From Hyphococcus sp. (GTDB lineage Bacteria > Pseudomonadota > Alphaproteobacteria > Caulobacterales > Parvularculaceae): DNA of 64,000 nucleotides. A model generated the notes under the pieces. The model did not search any database. It saw nothing but the letters and a program-made list of their open reading frames with translations, and was not told the origin of the DNA. The stretch is from assembly GCA_021776245.1 (NCBI GenBank), contig JAJFGF010000004.1, forward strand, positions 95,789 to 159,788, given 5' to 3'. Position numbers and translations under genes: made by a program. How positions within the stretch are numbered: position 1 is the stretch's first letter; each line of letters opens with the position of its first letter. This document shows positions 44,840 through 53,165 of the stretch, piece after piece.

Positions 44840-45178
44840 CTATTCAGGCTTTGATCTCGCCGCCCAGCGATTGGCCCAGCGCGATATCGGCGTCAGCGCC
44901 TCTGCCAAACGCCGCCCCTCAGGGGTCAGGCCATAGCCTTCGTCATAAAGCTCAATCACACCTGCATTCCGCAGCTCACCCAGCCTTGCATTCAAAACAC
45001 TTGGATTAGTGTCTGCAGCGTCCTGCAGGGCCCTGAACGTCAGCGGATCGCCACGCAGCTCCCAGAGAATCCGCAGCGCTGTTCGACGCCCCAAAAGATC
45101 CAACACCGCCATAATGGGCCGGCCGGTATGCGATCCTCTTACGGCCATGCCCGGGCGTGGCGGTTTTTTGCTATGCAT
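44840..45178 (-). CDS. HxlR-family transcriptional regulator
   Basis: A 112-aa winged-helix regulator. The N-terminal part has VLDLLGRRTALRILWELRGD and the recognition region SVLNARLGELRNAGVIEL. Unlike most HxlR proteins, it has no clear Cys near the start. It is divergent from a carboxymuconolactone decarboxylase gene, 53 bp away, so it probably controls that gene. Confidence 0.82.
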   Translation of the reverse strand: MHSKKPPRPGMAVRGSHTGRPIMAVLDLLGRRTALRILWELRGDPLTFRALQDAADTNPSVLNARLGELRNAGVIELYDEGYGLTPEGRRLAEALTPISRWANRWAARSKPE

Positions 45179-45231
45179 TCCGTAGCGCCTGTTTTATAGT
45201 GCTATGGTTTTAATAGCACACAGGAGGAACA

Positions 45232-45786
45232 ATGAAACCGAGAATTAAACCCGCCGAACCGCCATTTCCCAAGGAAGTTCAAGAAAGACTGGATGCGTTG
45301 ATGCCCGCCGGCGTGCCGCCGCTCGCCCTCTTCACCATGCTCGCCCGCGACAAGCGACTGTTTTCGCGCTTTATGGCCAGTGGACTTCTCGACAAAGGCA
45401 ATGTGGGCCTGCGCCATCGCGAGATCGTCATCGATCGGGTCACGGCCCTGTGCGGATCGGAATATGAGTGGGGCGTCCATGTCGCTTTTTTTGGCGCACG
45501 CGTTTCCCTTGGCGAGGATCAAATATACGCGCTCGTTCATGGCGCCGCGGAGGACGAGTGCTGGGCAGATGAGGCGGAAAAGACACTCATCAAAATCTGC
45601 GATGGCCTTCAGGAAAGCTGCACCCTGAGCGATGAACTATGGAAAACGGCGCGTGAACATTTTTCCGAAGAAGCCATTCTCGAAATATTGATGCTGGCGG
45701 GGTTCTATCGCACCGTCTCATACCTCACGAACACCGCTGCCCTGCCTCTTGAGCCTTTCGCCGCACGTTTCCCTGAAACCCAATAA
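45232..45786 (+). CDS. Carboxymuconolactone decarboxylase-family protein
   Basis: A 184-aa AhpD/CMD-fold protein. The typical region is LRHREIVIDRVTALCGSEYE, with one Cys where AhpD has a Cys pair (CxxC), so an AhpD-like disulfide role is doubtful. The C-terminal ILMLAGFYRTVSYLTNTAAL also fits. A strong AGGAGG precedes the ATG. Its regulator is the HxlR gene next to it. Confidence 0.85.
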   Translation: MKPRIKPAEPPFPKEVQERLDALMPAGVPPLALFTMLARDKRLFSRFMASGLLDKGNVGLRHREIVIDRVTALCGSEYEWGVHVAFFGARVSLGEDQIYALVHGAAEDECWADEAEKTLIKICDGLQESCTLSDELWKTAREHFSEEAILEILMLAGFYRTVSYLTNTAALPLEPFAARFPETQ

Positions 45787-45837
45787 AAGAAAGCATAGGA
45801 TTTCCGATTTTGCGGGTTTCAGTCTATTGGCGGTCAA

Positions 45838-47463
45838 ATGGACCAGCAAGCCTACGCCCAGCGCTTTCAGGACGCCGCCAGCGCGGCTCAACGCGGCGAC
45901 TTTGCCCATGCGATGAATGCGGCGAAGGCGATGCTCGCCGAGAACGAAAATGACCCGAACGCACTGCAGATTCTGGGCCTGTGCCACGCTCGTCAAGGCC
46001 GCAGCAGTGAAGCGCTTGCCGCTTATCAAAAGGCGGACGCGCTGGCGCCGAACCAGCCCCCAATATTAAATTCCCTTGGCGCGCTCCTGAAACAACATGG
46101 CGACTTGGCCGGCGCTCGTGCAGCGCTCGAAAAAGTCACGGTGCTGGCGCCGGGCTTTACTGAAGCGCATTATAATCTCGCTGCGATCTATGTCGCCCTC
46201 GAAGATCAAGACAGTGCGCGCAAAGCCTATGAGCGCGCGATTGAAACCAATCCACAGCATGGCGAAGCGCTTGCAAAATATGCGCATTTTCTCGAAGCGG
46301 CTCATGACCTCAAAGAAGCGCGCAAATTCGCCGACCGCGCGTTAGCGGCGCAGCCGGGAAATGCTGTCGCGCATCTTACTATGGCGGAACTTGACGCCCG
46401 CACCGGCAATCACGACGCTGTTGTCGCGCGGCTGCAACAATATTTGCAATCACCACAGACGGGGCCTGAAAACACCGCCCTGCTTTGGGGCCGGCTCGGA
46501 AAATCGCTGGAAAAACTGGAGCGCTTTGACGACGCCTTTGCCGCCTTCTCGCAAGCCAGTGAGATTCATAAAACCTATTACGCCGATATGATCGCGCGTG
46601 AACAAAGCCCGCGTTCCCCGGAAAATCTCGGTCGCCTGAAATCCTTCTTTGAAGCGGCAGGCGCCACGCCTTGGGCGGAAATTGACAACCTGAATGGCCA
46701 TGATCCGATTTTCCTCGTTGGTTTTCCGCGATCCGGCACGACCATGCTCGATCAGATATTAAGCGCTCATCCGGACATCACAGTTCTTGAAGAAAAAGAA
46801 AACCTCGTTGACGCCTGGACTGATTTTATTCTGGCGCCCGGCGGGCTCGACCGTCTTTCAGACCTCTCCTCTCATTCGATCAACCATTACAGGGACGCTT
46901 ATTGGCGCCGGATTGGCGCGCACACAGATATCAGCAAGGGTTTGGTCATCGACAAACTTCCCCTCGACATAGCGCTTCTGGGTTTCATCCACCGGTTTTT
47001 TCCAAAGGCGAAATATATTTTTGCGTTGCGCGACCCGCGCGATGCGGTATTCAGCTGCTTCCAGCAAACATTCGCGATGAATGCTGCGATGTATCAGTTT
47101 CTCTCGCTTGAAACGGCTGCGCCCTATTATGATCAGGTCATGTCATTAGGGCAGCTTTCCCGCGAGCGGTTTTCCCTGGCGCTTCATGAAGTGCGCTATG
47201 AAAAGATCATCAAGGACATGCGCGGCGAAATCGAACCGCTTTTGTCATTTTTGGGAGTCGCGTGGGACGACGGGCTTTTAAACTATCATGAGCTGGCAAA
47301 AAACAGGATCATTCGCACCCCGAGCGCCAAACAGGTCATCCAAAAACCTTACGCAAGCTCTATCGGCAAGTGGCGGCATTATGAAAAGCAAATGCAGCCC
47401 ATCCTGCCCCTGTTGAACAAATGGGCTGCACAGTTTGGTTATGCCAAAGATGAAAACGGTTAG
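45838..47463 (+). CDS. Sulfotransferase-family protein with N-terminal TPR repeats
   Basis: A 541-aa protein. Residues about 10-265 form TPR repeats (SALEAYQKADALAPNQPPIL-type, ending in a helical stretch). Residues about 280-540 form a sulfotransferase domain with the PAPS-binding FLVGFPRSGTTMLDQI and FALRDPRDAVFSCFQ. Proteins of this build are thought to modify secreted or surface polysaccharides or proteins. It overlaps the end of the flgL fragment by 4 bp. Confidence 0.88.
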   Translation: MDQQAYAQRFQDAASAAQRGDFAHAMNAAKAMLAENENDPNALQILGLCHARQGRSSEALAAYQKADALAPNQPPILNSLGALLKQHGDLAGARAALEKVTVLAPGFTEAHYNLAAIYVALEDQDSARKAYERAIETNPQHGEALAKYAHFLEAAHDLKEARKFADRALAAQPGNAVAHLTMAELDARTGNHDAVVARLQQYLQSPQTGPENTALLWGRLGKSLEKLERFDDAFAAFSQASEIHKTYYADMIAREQSPRSPENLGRLKSFFEAAGATPWAEIDNLNGHDPIFLVGFPRSGTTMLDQILSAHPDITVLEEKENLVDAWTDFILAPGGLDRLSDLSSHSINHYRDAYWRRIGAHTDISKGLVIDKLPLDIALLGFIHRFFPKAKYIFALRDPRDAVFSCFQQTFAMNAAMYQFLSLETAAPYYDQVMSLGQLSRERFSLALHEVRYEKIIKDMRGEIEPLLSFLGVAWDDGLLNYHELAKNRIIRTPSAKQVIQKPYASSIGKWRHYEKQMQPILPLLNKWAAQFGYAKDENG

Positions 47464-48021
47464 ATAAAATTTAACAGCGAGAGCTGGCTCGCCCGCGCCA
47501 GCGCGCGGCCTGATGCTTCGATTGCAAACTGGTCCTGGTTAAGACGCGATAAAACTTCGACAATGTCGATGTCTTCGATCTCCGCTGCCACAATCTCAGC
47601 AAGATCGCGTCGCTGCTGGTTGCGCTGAACAGCATCATCAACTTGCTTTTGCCCAACACCGTTGAGGCCGAGGTCCTGATTAAGGTCAGCGGCGAGTTGA
47701 TCAAAGATCGCCACTTTGCTCACCAGGTAGTTGCGTTGCGCCGCAGTCAATTTTCCCTGAAACGGCCCCAAGGCCCCGGGCGCGTTTGCCAGATCCTGCA
47801 GCTCAATCAATAGATCTTGTGCGACTTCACTTGCAACCGGACCGCCGTCAATATTGACGCCTTCTTCGACCGCCAGTGTCACATTGGCGCCTTCGGTAAA
47901 AAGCCCGTTGATCGACGGCGCGGCGGCAAGATCCCCGAGCGTTTGCGCGGCAACTGGCGGGACGGTCCCGTTATCGCCGCCGAATACATAAACATCACCC
48001 AATCGAACATTGAGCGCTGAC
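47460..48021 (-). pseudogene. flgL: flgL 3' fragment (hook-filament junction protein)
   Basis: About 185 codons of a FlgL-type protein, the hook-filament adaptor. The end is characteristic: IEDIDIVEVLSRLNQDQFAI then RALARASQLSLLNFI. The beginning contains LGDVYVFGGDNGTVPP, a FlgL segment normally well inside the protein. The N-terminal part (about 120 residues) is missing, cut off near 48012-48026 where the sequence becomes the flgE fragment on the opposite strand. The open frame runs on to 48059 but that part is antisense to flgE. Confidence 0.8.
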
Positions 48022-48622
48022 CAAATCCGGGGCCGGGCAATGGAGCGGCGTTGCGGCATTCACGGACGGCGCGCGCGAGACGGTCGCCGCAGGATCACTG
48101 GTCTTTGGCGCCAATGGCCTCATCGATCAAGCCGCATCATCGTTTCCGGCCACGCTCTCAATTGTCGCAAATGCGGGGCAAGCCGTTGACGTTAATATCG
48201 CTTCATTGAGTCACGCCGCGAGGGCTACGCAATTTACAACTGCGACAGCGAACGGCGCCGCTGCAGACGCCCTCACTGGCGTGGAAATAAGCAAAGACGG
48301 GCGCATTGCCGCATTGTATGGAAATGAACTTGGTCGCGACATCTACCAGATTGCTCTCGCAAATTTCATCAATGCAGAAGGGCTCGATGACGGGCCGGCG
48401 TCAACCTTTTCTTTAAACACTGCTGCAGGCGCCCTCACTGTTGAGATTCCCCAAACGGGACGCGCCGGCGCAATAGAAAGCGCAGTACTTGAAATTTCAA
48501 CAGTCGATATTGGGCAGGAATTCTCGACACTTATCGAAACGCAGCGTGCTTATTCAGCCAATACACGGGTCATTACCGTTGCTGACGAGTTGTGGCGAAC
48601 GCTGACCCAAACTGCGGCATAA
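48014..48622 (+). pseudogene. flgE: flgE 3' fragment (flagellar hook protein)
   Basis: About 200 codons of a hook protein in one open frame following a stop at 48011. The C-terminal end shows TVDIGQEFSTLIETQRAYSA and TRVITVADELWRTLTQTAA, the axial D0 helix of FlgE. SLVFGANGLIDQAASSFPAT and TGVEISKDGRIAALYGNELG are typical of hook proteins. The first half of the gene, including its start, is missing. It lies head to head with the flgL fragment, joined at about 48020. Confidence 0.82.
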
Positions 48623-48709
48623 ACGAAATATTGTTCTGTATTGATACAATTTTGACGGCTACTTTTTTCACGAATAATCAACCACTTATAGAAGCTTTTA
48701 CCTTGACGC

Positions 48710-48724
48710 TTAGCCGTTTTTTAA
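48710..48724 (+). promoter_or_regulatory. Possible CtrA site before sciP
   Basis: TTAG-CCGTTTT-TTAA at 48710-48724 matches the CtrA pattern with one mismatch in the first half-site, and lies 59 bp before the sciP ATG. Weak, but SciP and CtrA are known partners. Confidence 0.3.
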
Positions 48725-48782
48725 AAGCAGCGCGCCTAAGTTGATGTCATCGTAGTTGCGTACCAAGGGGATTTGAGCGCTC

Positions 48783-49073
48783 ATGACTGTCGTAGCAAAC
48801 ACCGCCGCGTCACCTGTCAAAAAGGATCCGTATGTTATCGGACCCGACGGCACGCCGCTGACACTAAAAGATCTGCCGCCGACGAGCACCAAACGCTGGG
48901 TTATCCGGCGCAAGGCCGAAGTCGTTGCAGCAGTAAGGGGAGGACTACTCACGCTGGAAGAGGCGTGCGATCGATATACGCTGACTGTCGAAGAGTTTTT
49001 GTCATGGCAGAAAGCAATTGATCAATTCGGATTACCGGGATTGCGTGCAACCCGGGTCCAGCAATACCGATAA
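48783..49073 (+). CDS. sciP: SciP-type CtrA inhibitory protein (DUF1153)
   Basis: A 96-aa DUF1153 protein. The core RWVIRRKAEVVAAVRGGLLT followed by LEEACDRYTLTVEEFLSWQK is the SciP helix-turn-helix. In Caulobacter SciP binds CtrA and represses CtrA targets in swarmer cells. The gene is intact and has its own terminator. It sits beside a broken hook gene, in the same relative place as in Caulobacter. Confidence 0.93.
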   Translation: MTVVANTAASPVKKDPYVIGPDGTPLTLKDLPPTSTKRWVIRRKAEVVAAVRGGLLTLEEACDRYTLTVEEFLSWQKAIDQFGLPGLRATRVQQYR

Positions 49074-49102
49074 TTTTTTCTTAACTTCTGGGGGCTGTAG
49101 AA

Positions 49103-49132
49103 AGTCTGCGCGAATATCGCGCGGGCTTTTTT
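49103..49132 (+). terminator. Rho-independent terminator after sciP
   Basis: An 11-pair stem (AGTCTGCGCGA with TCGCGCGGGCT, two G-U pairs) closes an ATA loop and is followed directly by TTTTTT. It lies 30 bp after the sciP stop. It would end the sciP transcript before the flagellar remnants. Confidence 0.85.
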
Positions 49133-49239
49133 CATTGTGGAGGGCGCAAGGAAACGCGTTCTTCACGACAAAGGGGGCAAAATTTGCCGGGTGAGGCGGC
49201 CGTGGAAGTCACGGTCCGGGAAATTTGGTAAAACCAACG

Positions 49240-49355
49240 TGAACGAAATCATCAGTCTCGTCCGATCATTCGGCATTGCGCGCGGCGAGCTGGTGATGGT
49301 CGACGGTTCCCTTGGCGTCACCATGACCGAAATCGTCAAAGAAGACGATCTCTAA
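49240..49355 (+). pseudogene. fliN: fliN 3' fragment (switch protein)
   Basis: The end of this stretch, GIARGELVMVDGSLGVTMTE followed by IVKEDDL, matches the C-terminal strand of FliN (the I-A-R-G-E-V ... G-V-x-x-T-E-I pattern). The expected N-terminal two-thirds is not found: the preceding frame is scrambled, without a start. An open frame extends from 49137, but that part does not look like FliN. The flbD remnant follows 24 bp after it, as in Caulobacter. Confidence 0.65.
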
Positions 49356-49379
49356 GAATAGAAAACAGGAGAAAGCCCC

Positions 49380-50082
49380 ATGCGGCTCCTCATTATCGGC
49401 GCACATTCGAGCGAATTATCGACGGCTGCAAAAATGGCCATGGATCGCGGCGCCCGCGTTGCTTTTGCGCCAGATCTTAATTCCGCGCTGGCGGCGCTGC
49501 GCAAAGGCCAGGGCGCCGATTTGCTGATGGCGGATGTGCGCCAGGACATCAAACGACTGATCAAAGCGCTGGCCGCCGAGCGAATTGCCGCGCCGGTCGT
49601 CGCTTGCGGCATCAAATCGGACGCCGACGCCGCCGTCGATGCGATTCAGGCTGGCGCCAAAGAATATATCCCTTGCCCCCTGACGCAGATCTGATCGCCG
49701 CTGTGCTGGAAGCTGTCGCAGAAGAAGCGTCTGACATGATCGCCGCCAATCCGGCGTCGGCAAAGAAGTGATCGCAAAATATGTGCACGCGAAATCAAAG
49801 CGCGCGAACAAACCGTTCATATCGATTAACTGCGCCGCAATCCCCGACAATCTTCTGGAGTCCGAACTCTTCGGCCATGAAAAAGGCGCGTTTACAGGGG
49901 CGGATGCACGCCGCATCGGAAAATTCGAAGAAGCAGACGGCGGCACGCTGTTGCTCAATGAAATATCCGAGATGGATGTCCGCCTGCAGGCGAAGCTCCT
50001 GCGCGTCTTACAGGAACGCATTGTCGACCGCGTCGGCGGTTCGAAACCCGTCAAGGTCAATATTCGCGTCATCGCGACCTCC
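49380..50082 (+). pseudogene. flbD: flbD broken gene (flagellar sigma-54 activator)
   Basis: A NtrC-type activator with several lesions. The receiver-like domain (49380 to about 49670) is intact, beginning MRLLIIGAHSSELSTAAKMA. A base is missing from the C run near 49671, shifting the frame; the shifted frame then reads [20 protein letters not shown]. About 25-30 codons, including most of the Walker A motif, are then gone. The AAA+ part restarts at about 49753 in a third frame with [17 protein letters not shown], the GAFTGA loop and [13 protein letters not shown]. It ends inside RVIATS at about 50082; the rest of the ATPase and the DNA-binding HTH are gone. Confidence 0.85.
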
Positions 50083-50504
50083 CGACAATCCTCGAAGCCG
50101 TCGCCGAAGCGGCGCCCCAGTCAAACGGCGCCGGGCAGCTTGTGGAACTCGTCCGGGCGCGCCTTGCCCGCCAGATTTGCGGCGCCCTCAAAGGGCCGGA
50201 TGGCGCAGCGCCGATTGTGACGCTTTCTGCGGCCTGGGAAAATGAATTCGCCGTCGCCCTGATCGGCGACAGCGCAGACCGCCAGCTCGCCATGGCGCCG
50301 TCCAAACTCCAGGATTTTGTCGCCGCCGCGCTCGGCCGGCTCGAACTTGCCGCCCAGGAAGGCGAGAGCGCCGCCATCGTCACCAGCGCAGGTCTGCGCC
50401 CGTTCGTCAGGTCGGTCATAGAACGGGTCCGGCCGCAAACGCTGGTCCTTTCCCAAAACGATATTTACCCTCATACGAGGCTGAAGAACCTGGGCCAGAT
50501 TTAG
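50073..50504 (+). pseudogene. flhA: flhA 3' fragment (export gate)
   Basis: The last 143 codons of a FlhA gene, fused to flbD. The frame reads [15 protein letters not shown], then [37 protein letters not shown] and finally VIERVRPQTLVLSQNDIYPH, which is the C-terminal domain of FlhA. It differs greatly from the intact FlhA at 19996, so it is not a duplicate of it. The first 550 codons are missing. The junction shares CGCGACCTCC with flbD. Confidence 0.85.
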
Positions 50505-50647
50505 AGCGATATAACCGCTCCGAATTCCCGTTTGGCCGCGTTCAGCGTTGACTCGCCTCTCACGAACCGCGAGTTTGGCGGCCCAACGGCCGCGGTTGAA
50601 AGCTCCGCTTTCAACCGCTGAAAACGCCCTAATTTGGTTGTGTCTCT
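50505..50647. repeat. Intergenic repeat with GTTGAAAGC hairpin
   Basis: This gap before the flhF-like gene contains a 12-bp-arm palindrome with core GGTTGAAAGC-TCC-GCTTTCAACC (50592-50618). A near-identical hairpin occurs at 55303-55323. A second inverted region in 50520-50590 lies beside it. Probably a member of a dispersed repeat family. Confidence 0.55.
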
Positions 50648-51745
50648 ATGATGAAATTTATTGCCTCCGATCTTGATGCGGCAAAGGAAAAAGCGCGCAG
50701 AGCCCTTGGTAAGAATGCCGCAATCGTCTCGGTGCGCGAACTGCCGAGCGGAGACGTAGAGGTAACCGCATCCGATAAACCTGCGCCTTCCGTGCCCGAA
50801 CCAGCGCCGAAGGCGCAATTTGCCGGCGCCGCTCGCGACGCTGTCGATGAGGGTCCGTTCAAGACCGGCGCCGGCGCGCGACTCAATGAGTCTATTGAAC
50901 AGCAGTTTTCCGAAAATGCCCTATCGCGCTTAAGCGGCGCATTGACCGGCGGAAAAGGCGCGCCGCGCATCGACATGAGCGACGCCAAGGTGCGCTCCAT
51001 GGCTGAAGCGCTGGCGCCCCATGGCGTCGGCGCCAAACTTCTCGCCGCATTGATCACTGGCGCCAAAAAATCGCGGATTGACGATGATTTCAGTCGCCTT
51101 GAAACAGCATTCAGCCAAGCCTTTACTTTTGCGCCGCTTCATTTCGCACCGACGACCCCCATTATGCTGGTCGGGCCCACCGGCGCCGGCAAGACGTCAT
51201 GCGCTGCAAAACTCGCGGCGGCGGCGAGCGATCAGGGCGCCGCGCCCCTGATGATCACTGCCGATGTGGGGCGCGCCGGCGCGACCGAACAGATACGCTC
51301 TTATGGCGATGCGCTTGGCGTTGATTATTTTATCGTTGAGTCCCCCATGGACGTTACGCAAATCCTCAAGACCAACCGGCCCAATGGCGCGGTCCTTCTC
51401 GATACGCCCGGCGTCAGCCCTTATGACAGCGGCGACATAGCGGCCTTGCGGAGTTATCAGGAAACCTGCGGCGCCGAACCGGTTCTGGTGTTGCCCGCCA
51501 GCGGCGACGCGGAGGAATATGTCGACTGGGCGTTGGCGTTCAAGGATATCGGCGTAGAGCGTTGCATTTTGACAAAGTTTGACGCGACAAAGCGCGTTGG
51601 CGCCGGATTACGCGGCGTTTATGAAGGCGGCCTCGCGCTTGCCCATTTTTCTGAAACTGCGTTTATTTCTGAAGGTCTGTTGCCCGCCAATCCGGAATTT
51701 CTGGCGCGGCGGATTATCGCCAGCCGCCCCGGACGTATAATCTAA
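50648..51745 (+). CDS. flhF: FlhF-like GTPase of the flagellar locus
   Basis: A 365-aa SRP-family GTPase. The N-terminal 140 residues are helical and low complexity. The G domain starts near residue 172 with TPIMLVGPTGAGKTSCAAKL (P-loop), then LMITADVGRAGATEQI and DTPG-type VLLDTPGVSP. The final motif is CILTKFDATKRVGAG. FlhF places and numbers flagella in other bacteria. It looks intact, unlike its neighbours. A second ATG follows the first. The family is confident; the name is by resemblance. Confidence 0.8.
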   Translation: MMKFIASDLDAAKEKARRALGKNAAIVSVRELPSGDVEVTASDKPAPSVPEPAPKAQFAGAARDAVDEGPFKTGAGARLNESIEQQFSENALSRLSGALTGGKGAPRIDMSDAKVRSMAEALAPHGVGAKLLAALITGAKKSRIDDDFSRLETAFSQAFTFAPLHFAPTTPIMLVGPTGAGKTSCAAKLAAAASDQGAAPLMITADVGRAGATEQIRSYGDALGVDYFIVESPMDVTQILKTNRPNGAVLLDTPGVSPYDSGDIAALRSYQETCGAEPVLVLPASGDAEEYVDWALAFKDIGVERCILTKFDATKRVGAGLRGVYEGGLALAHFSETAFISEGLLPANPEFLARRIIASRPGRII

Positions 51746-51757
51746 AGCGTGAACAGG

Positions 51758-51789
51758 TAAAAAGAAAAAGGCGGGCCCTGAGGCCCGCC
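51758..51789 (-). terminator. Rho-independent terminator for the serS-surE-nlpD strand
   Basis: Read on the reverse strand, GGCGGGCC-TCAG-GGCCCGCC is followed by TTTTTCTTTTT. It lies 75 bp beyond the nlpD stop. The same hairpin sits close to the flhF-like stop on the other strand, so it may work both ways, although the forward strand lacks a U-tract. Confidence 0.85.
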
Positions 51790-51864
51790 AATTATTACTC
51801 AACTAACTTTCTTTTATTTTACAAACGCCGCCCCGCCTGCTGACGCGAACTGCTGATAATTATG

Positions 51865-53052
51865 TTATTGCGCTCCGAGCAACGCCACCGGATCGACGGA
51901 TTTTCGATCCCGGCGAATTTCGAAATGTAGTTGTGGTGTTTTCACAGCGCCGGTCGAGCCGACCTTGGCGATGATCTGTCCCTGGCGCACATTCTGGCCT
52001 TTGCGCACAAGCATCGTATCATTATGCGCATAGGCTGTGACAAACCCGTCCTGGTGGCGAACCAGCAACAGGTTGCCATAGCCTTCCAATTCCGCGCCGC
52101 GATAGACAACCTCGCCGTCCGCGGCGGCGCGCACTGCAGTGCCTGACGGCGCGGCGATATTGACGCCTTCATTGCGACGGCCAAGCTCGCCGGGCCCGTA
52201 GCCGGCGATGATCGCACCGCGCACAGGCCAGGCAAACAGTGACTTTGGCGAGACCGGCGCTGGCGCCGTATAGGCTACGTTCCGCGTTAACTCACCAACA
52301 TCGCGAGCCGGACGCATTTCCTGAGATTGTGCAGACGTTTCAGCACGTGCAGGCGTGGCGGTCCGGATGTCCCCGACCGGCGTTTGCGGCACGACAATTT
52401 GCTGGCCGATTGCCAAAGGATAGGGCGGACGCAAACGGTTCGCCTCCGCAATTGTTTCCACCGGCACACGCGACGCGCGGGAAATCGAAAATAGCGTGTC
52501 CCCGCGGCGCACATTGTATAGCGTATCGCGGGCGACAACACGGCGCATTGGCGCATCAGCCGTGACAACCGCCGCCCGATTTGGCAGTTTCAGCGCCTGC
52601 CCTACCGACAATTCATAGGGCGCGTATAGATTGTTGGATGCAATGATATCCTGTGGCGACACGTTAAATCGGCGCGCAATCGCATAGACTGTATCGCCGC
52701 GCTGTACTTCGATATAACCCTTAGCCTTTTGCATTCGCGCCGGCGCCGGCGGCGCGCGTTGAGGATCAGGTTGATCGAGATAAATCTCAGAGACCGGCGT
52801 TAATTGCACCGGCTCAATATCTCTTGCGACGGCATATTGCGGCGCGGGCGCCTGCGCCCGGATCTGCGCCCTGGCTTGAGCCTGACGCGCGCGTTCAAGC
52901 TGCTGTTTACGATAGATATCGTCGGGGGAATTATAGATGCGCGTCTGACGGCTTGCATCTGCGCCATAAACGACTGGCGCATTATTGTGGTTGCCACACG
53001 CCGCGATCCCCACAAAAAAAGACGCAACTAACGCCCGGTGCACAAACTTCAT
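51865..53052 (-). CDS. nlpD: NlpD-like LysM/M23 murein hydrolase activator (degenerate LytM)
   Basis: A 395-aa lipoprotein. The signal ends in AAC (lipobox IAAC). Two LysM domains are clear (VQRGDTVYAIARRFNVSPQD, then VRRGDTLFSISRASRVPVET). The C-terminal LytM/M23 domain has NEGVNIAAPSG where an active enzyme has H-x-G-x-D, and QLHFEIR where it has H-x-H; so at least two zinc ligands are missing. It therefore probably activates an amidase for daughter-cell separation, as NlpD does. The neighbours surE and serS match the usual nlpD context, but pcm is absent between them. Confidence 0.88.
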   Translation of the reverse strand: MKFVHRALVASFFVGIAACGNHNNAPVVYGADASRQTRIYNSPDDIYRKQQLERARQAQARAQIRAQAPAPQYAVARDIEPVQLTPVSEIYLDQPDPQRAPPAPARMQKAKGYIEVQRGDTVYAIARRFNVSPQDIIASNNLYAPYELSVGQALKLPNRAAVVTADAPMRRVVARDTLYNVRRGDTLFSISRASRVPVETIAEANRLRPPYPLAIGQQIVVPQTPVGDIRTATPARAETSAQSQEMRPARDVGELTRNVAYTAPAPVSPKSLFAWPVRGAIIAGYGPGELGRRNEGVNIAAPSGTAVRAAADGEVVYRGAELEGYGNLLLVRHQDGFVTAYAHNDTMLVRKGQNVRQGQIIAKVGSTGAVKTPQLHFEIRRDRKSVDPVALLGAQ

Positions 53053-53107
53053 CGCCCCCTCCCGCGGGTACTCATGAATGAGTCGCGTCGACGTTCATAA
53101 ACTTTGG

Positions 53108-53122
53108 TTAACAATCTATTAA
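53108..53122 (-). promoter_or_regulatory. CtrA-type binding site upstream of nlpD
   Basis: On the reverse strand the site reads TTAA-TAGATTG-TTAAC, an exact match to the full CtrA consensus TTAA-N7-TTAAC. It lies 56 bp before the nlpD ATG in a 113-bp gap after surE. This suggests cell-cycle control of nlpD by CtrA, separately from the upstream genes. Confidence 0.6.
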
Positions 53123-53165
53123 GTTTCGGGAATTTCCTTAATGAAGATTTACCAATGATCGCGGG

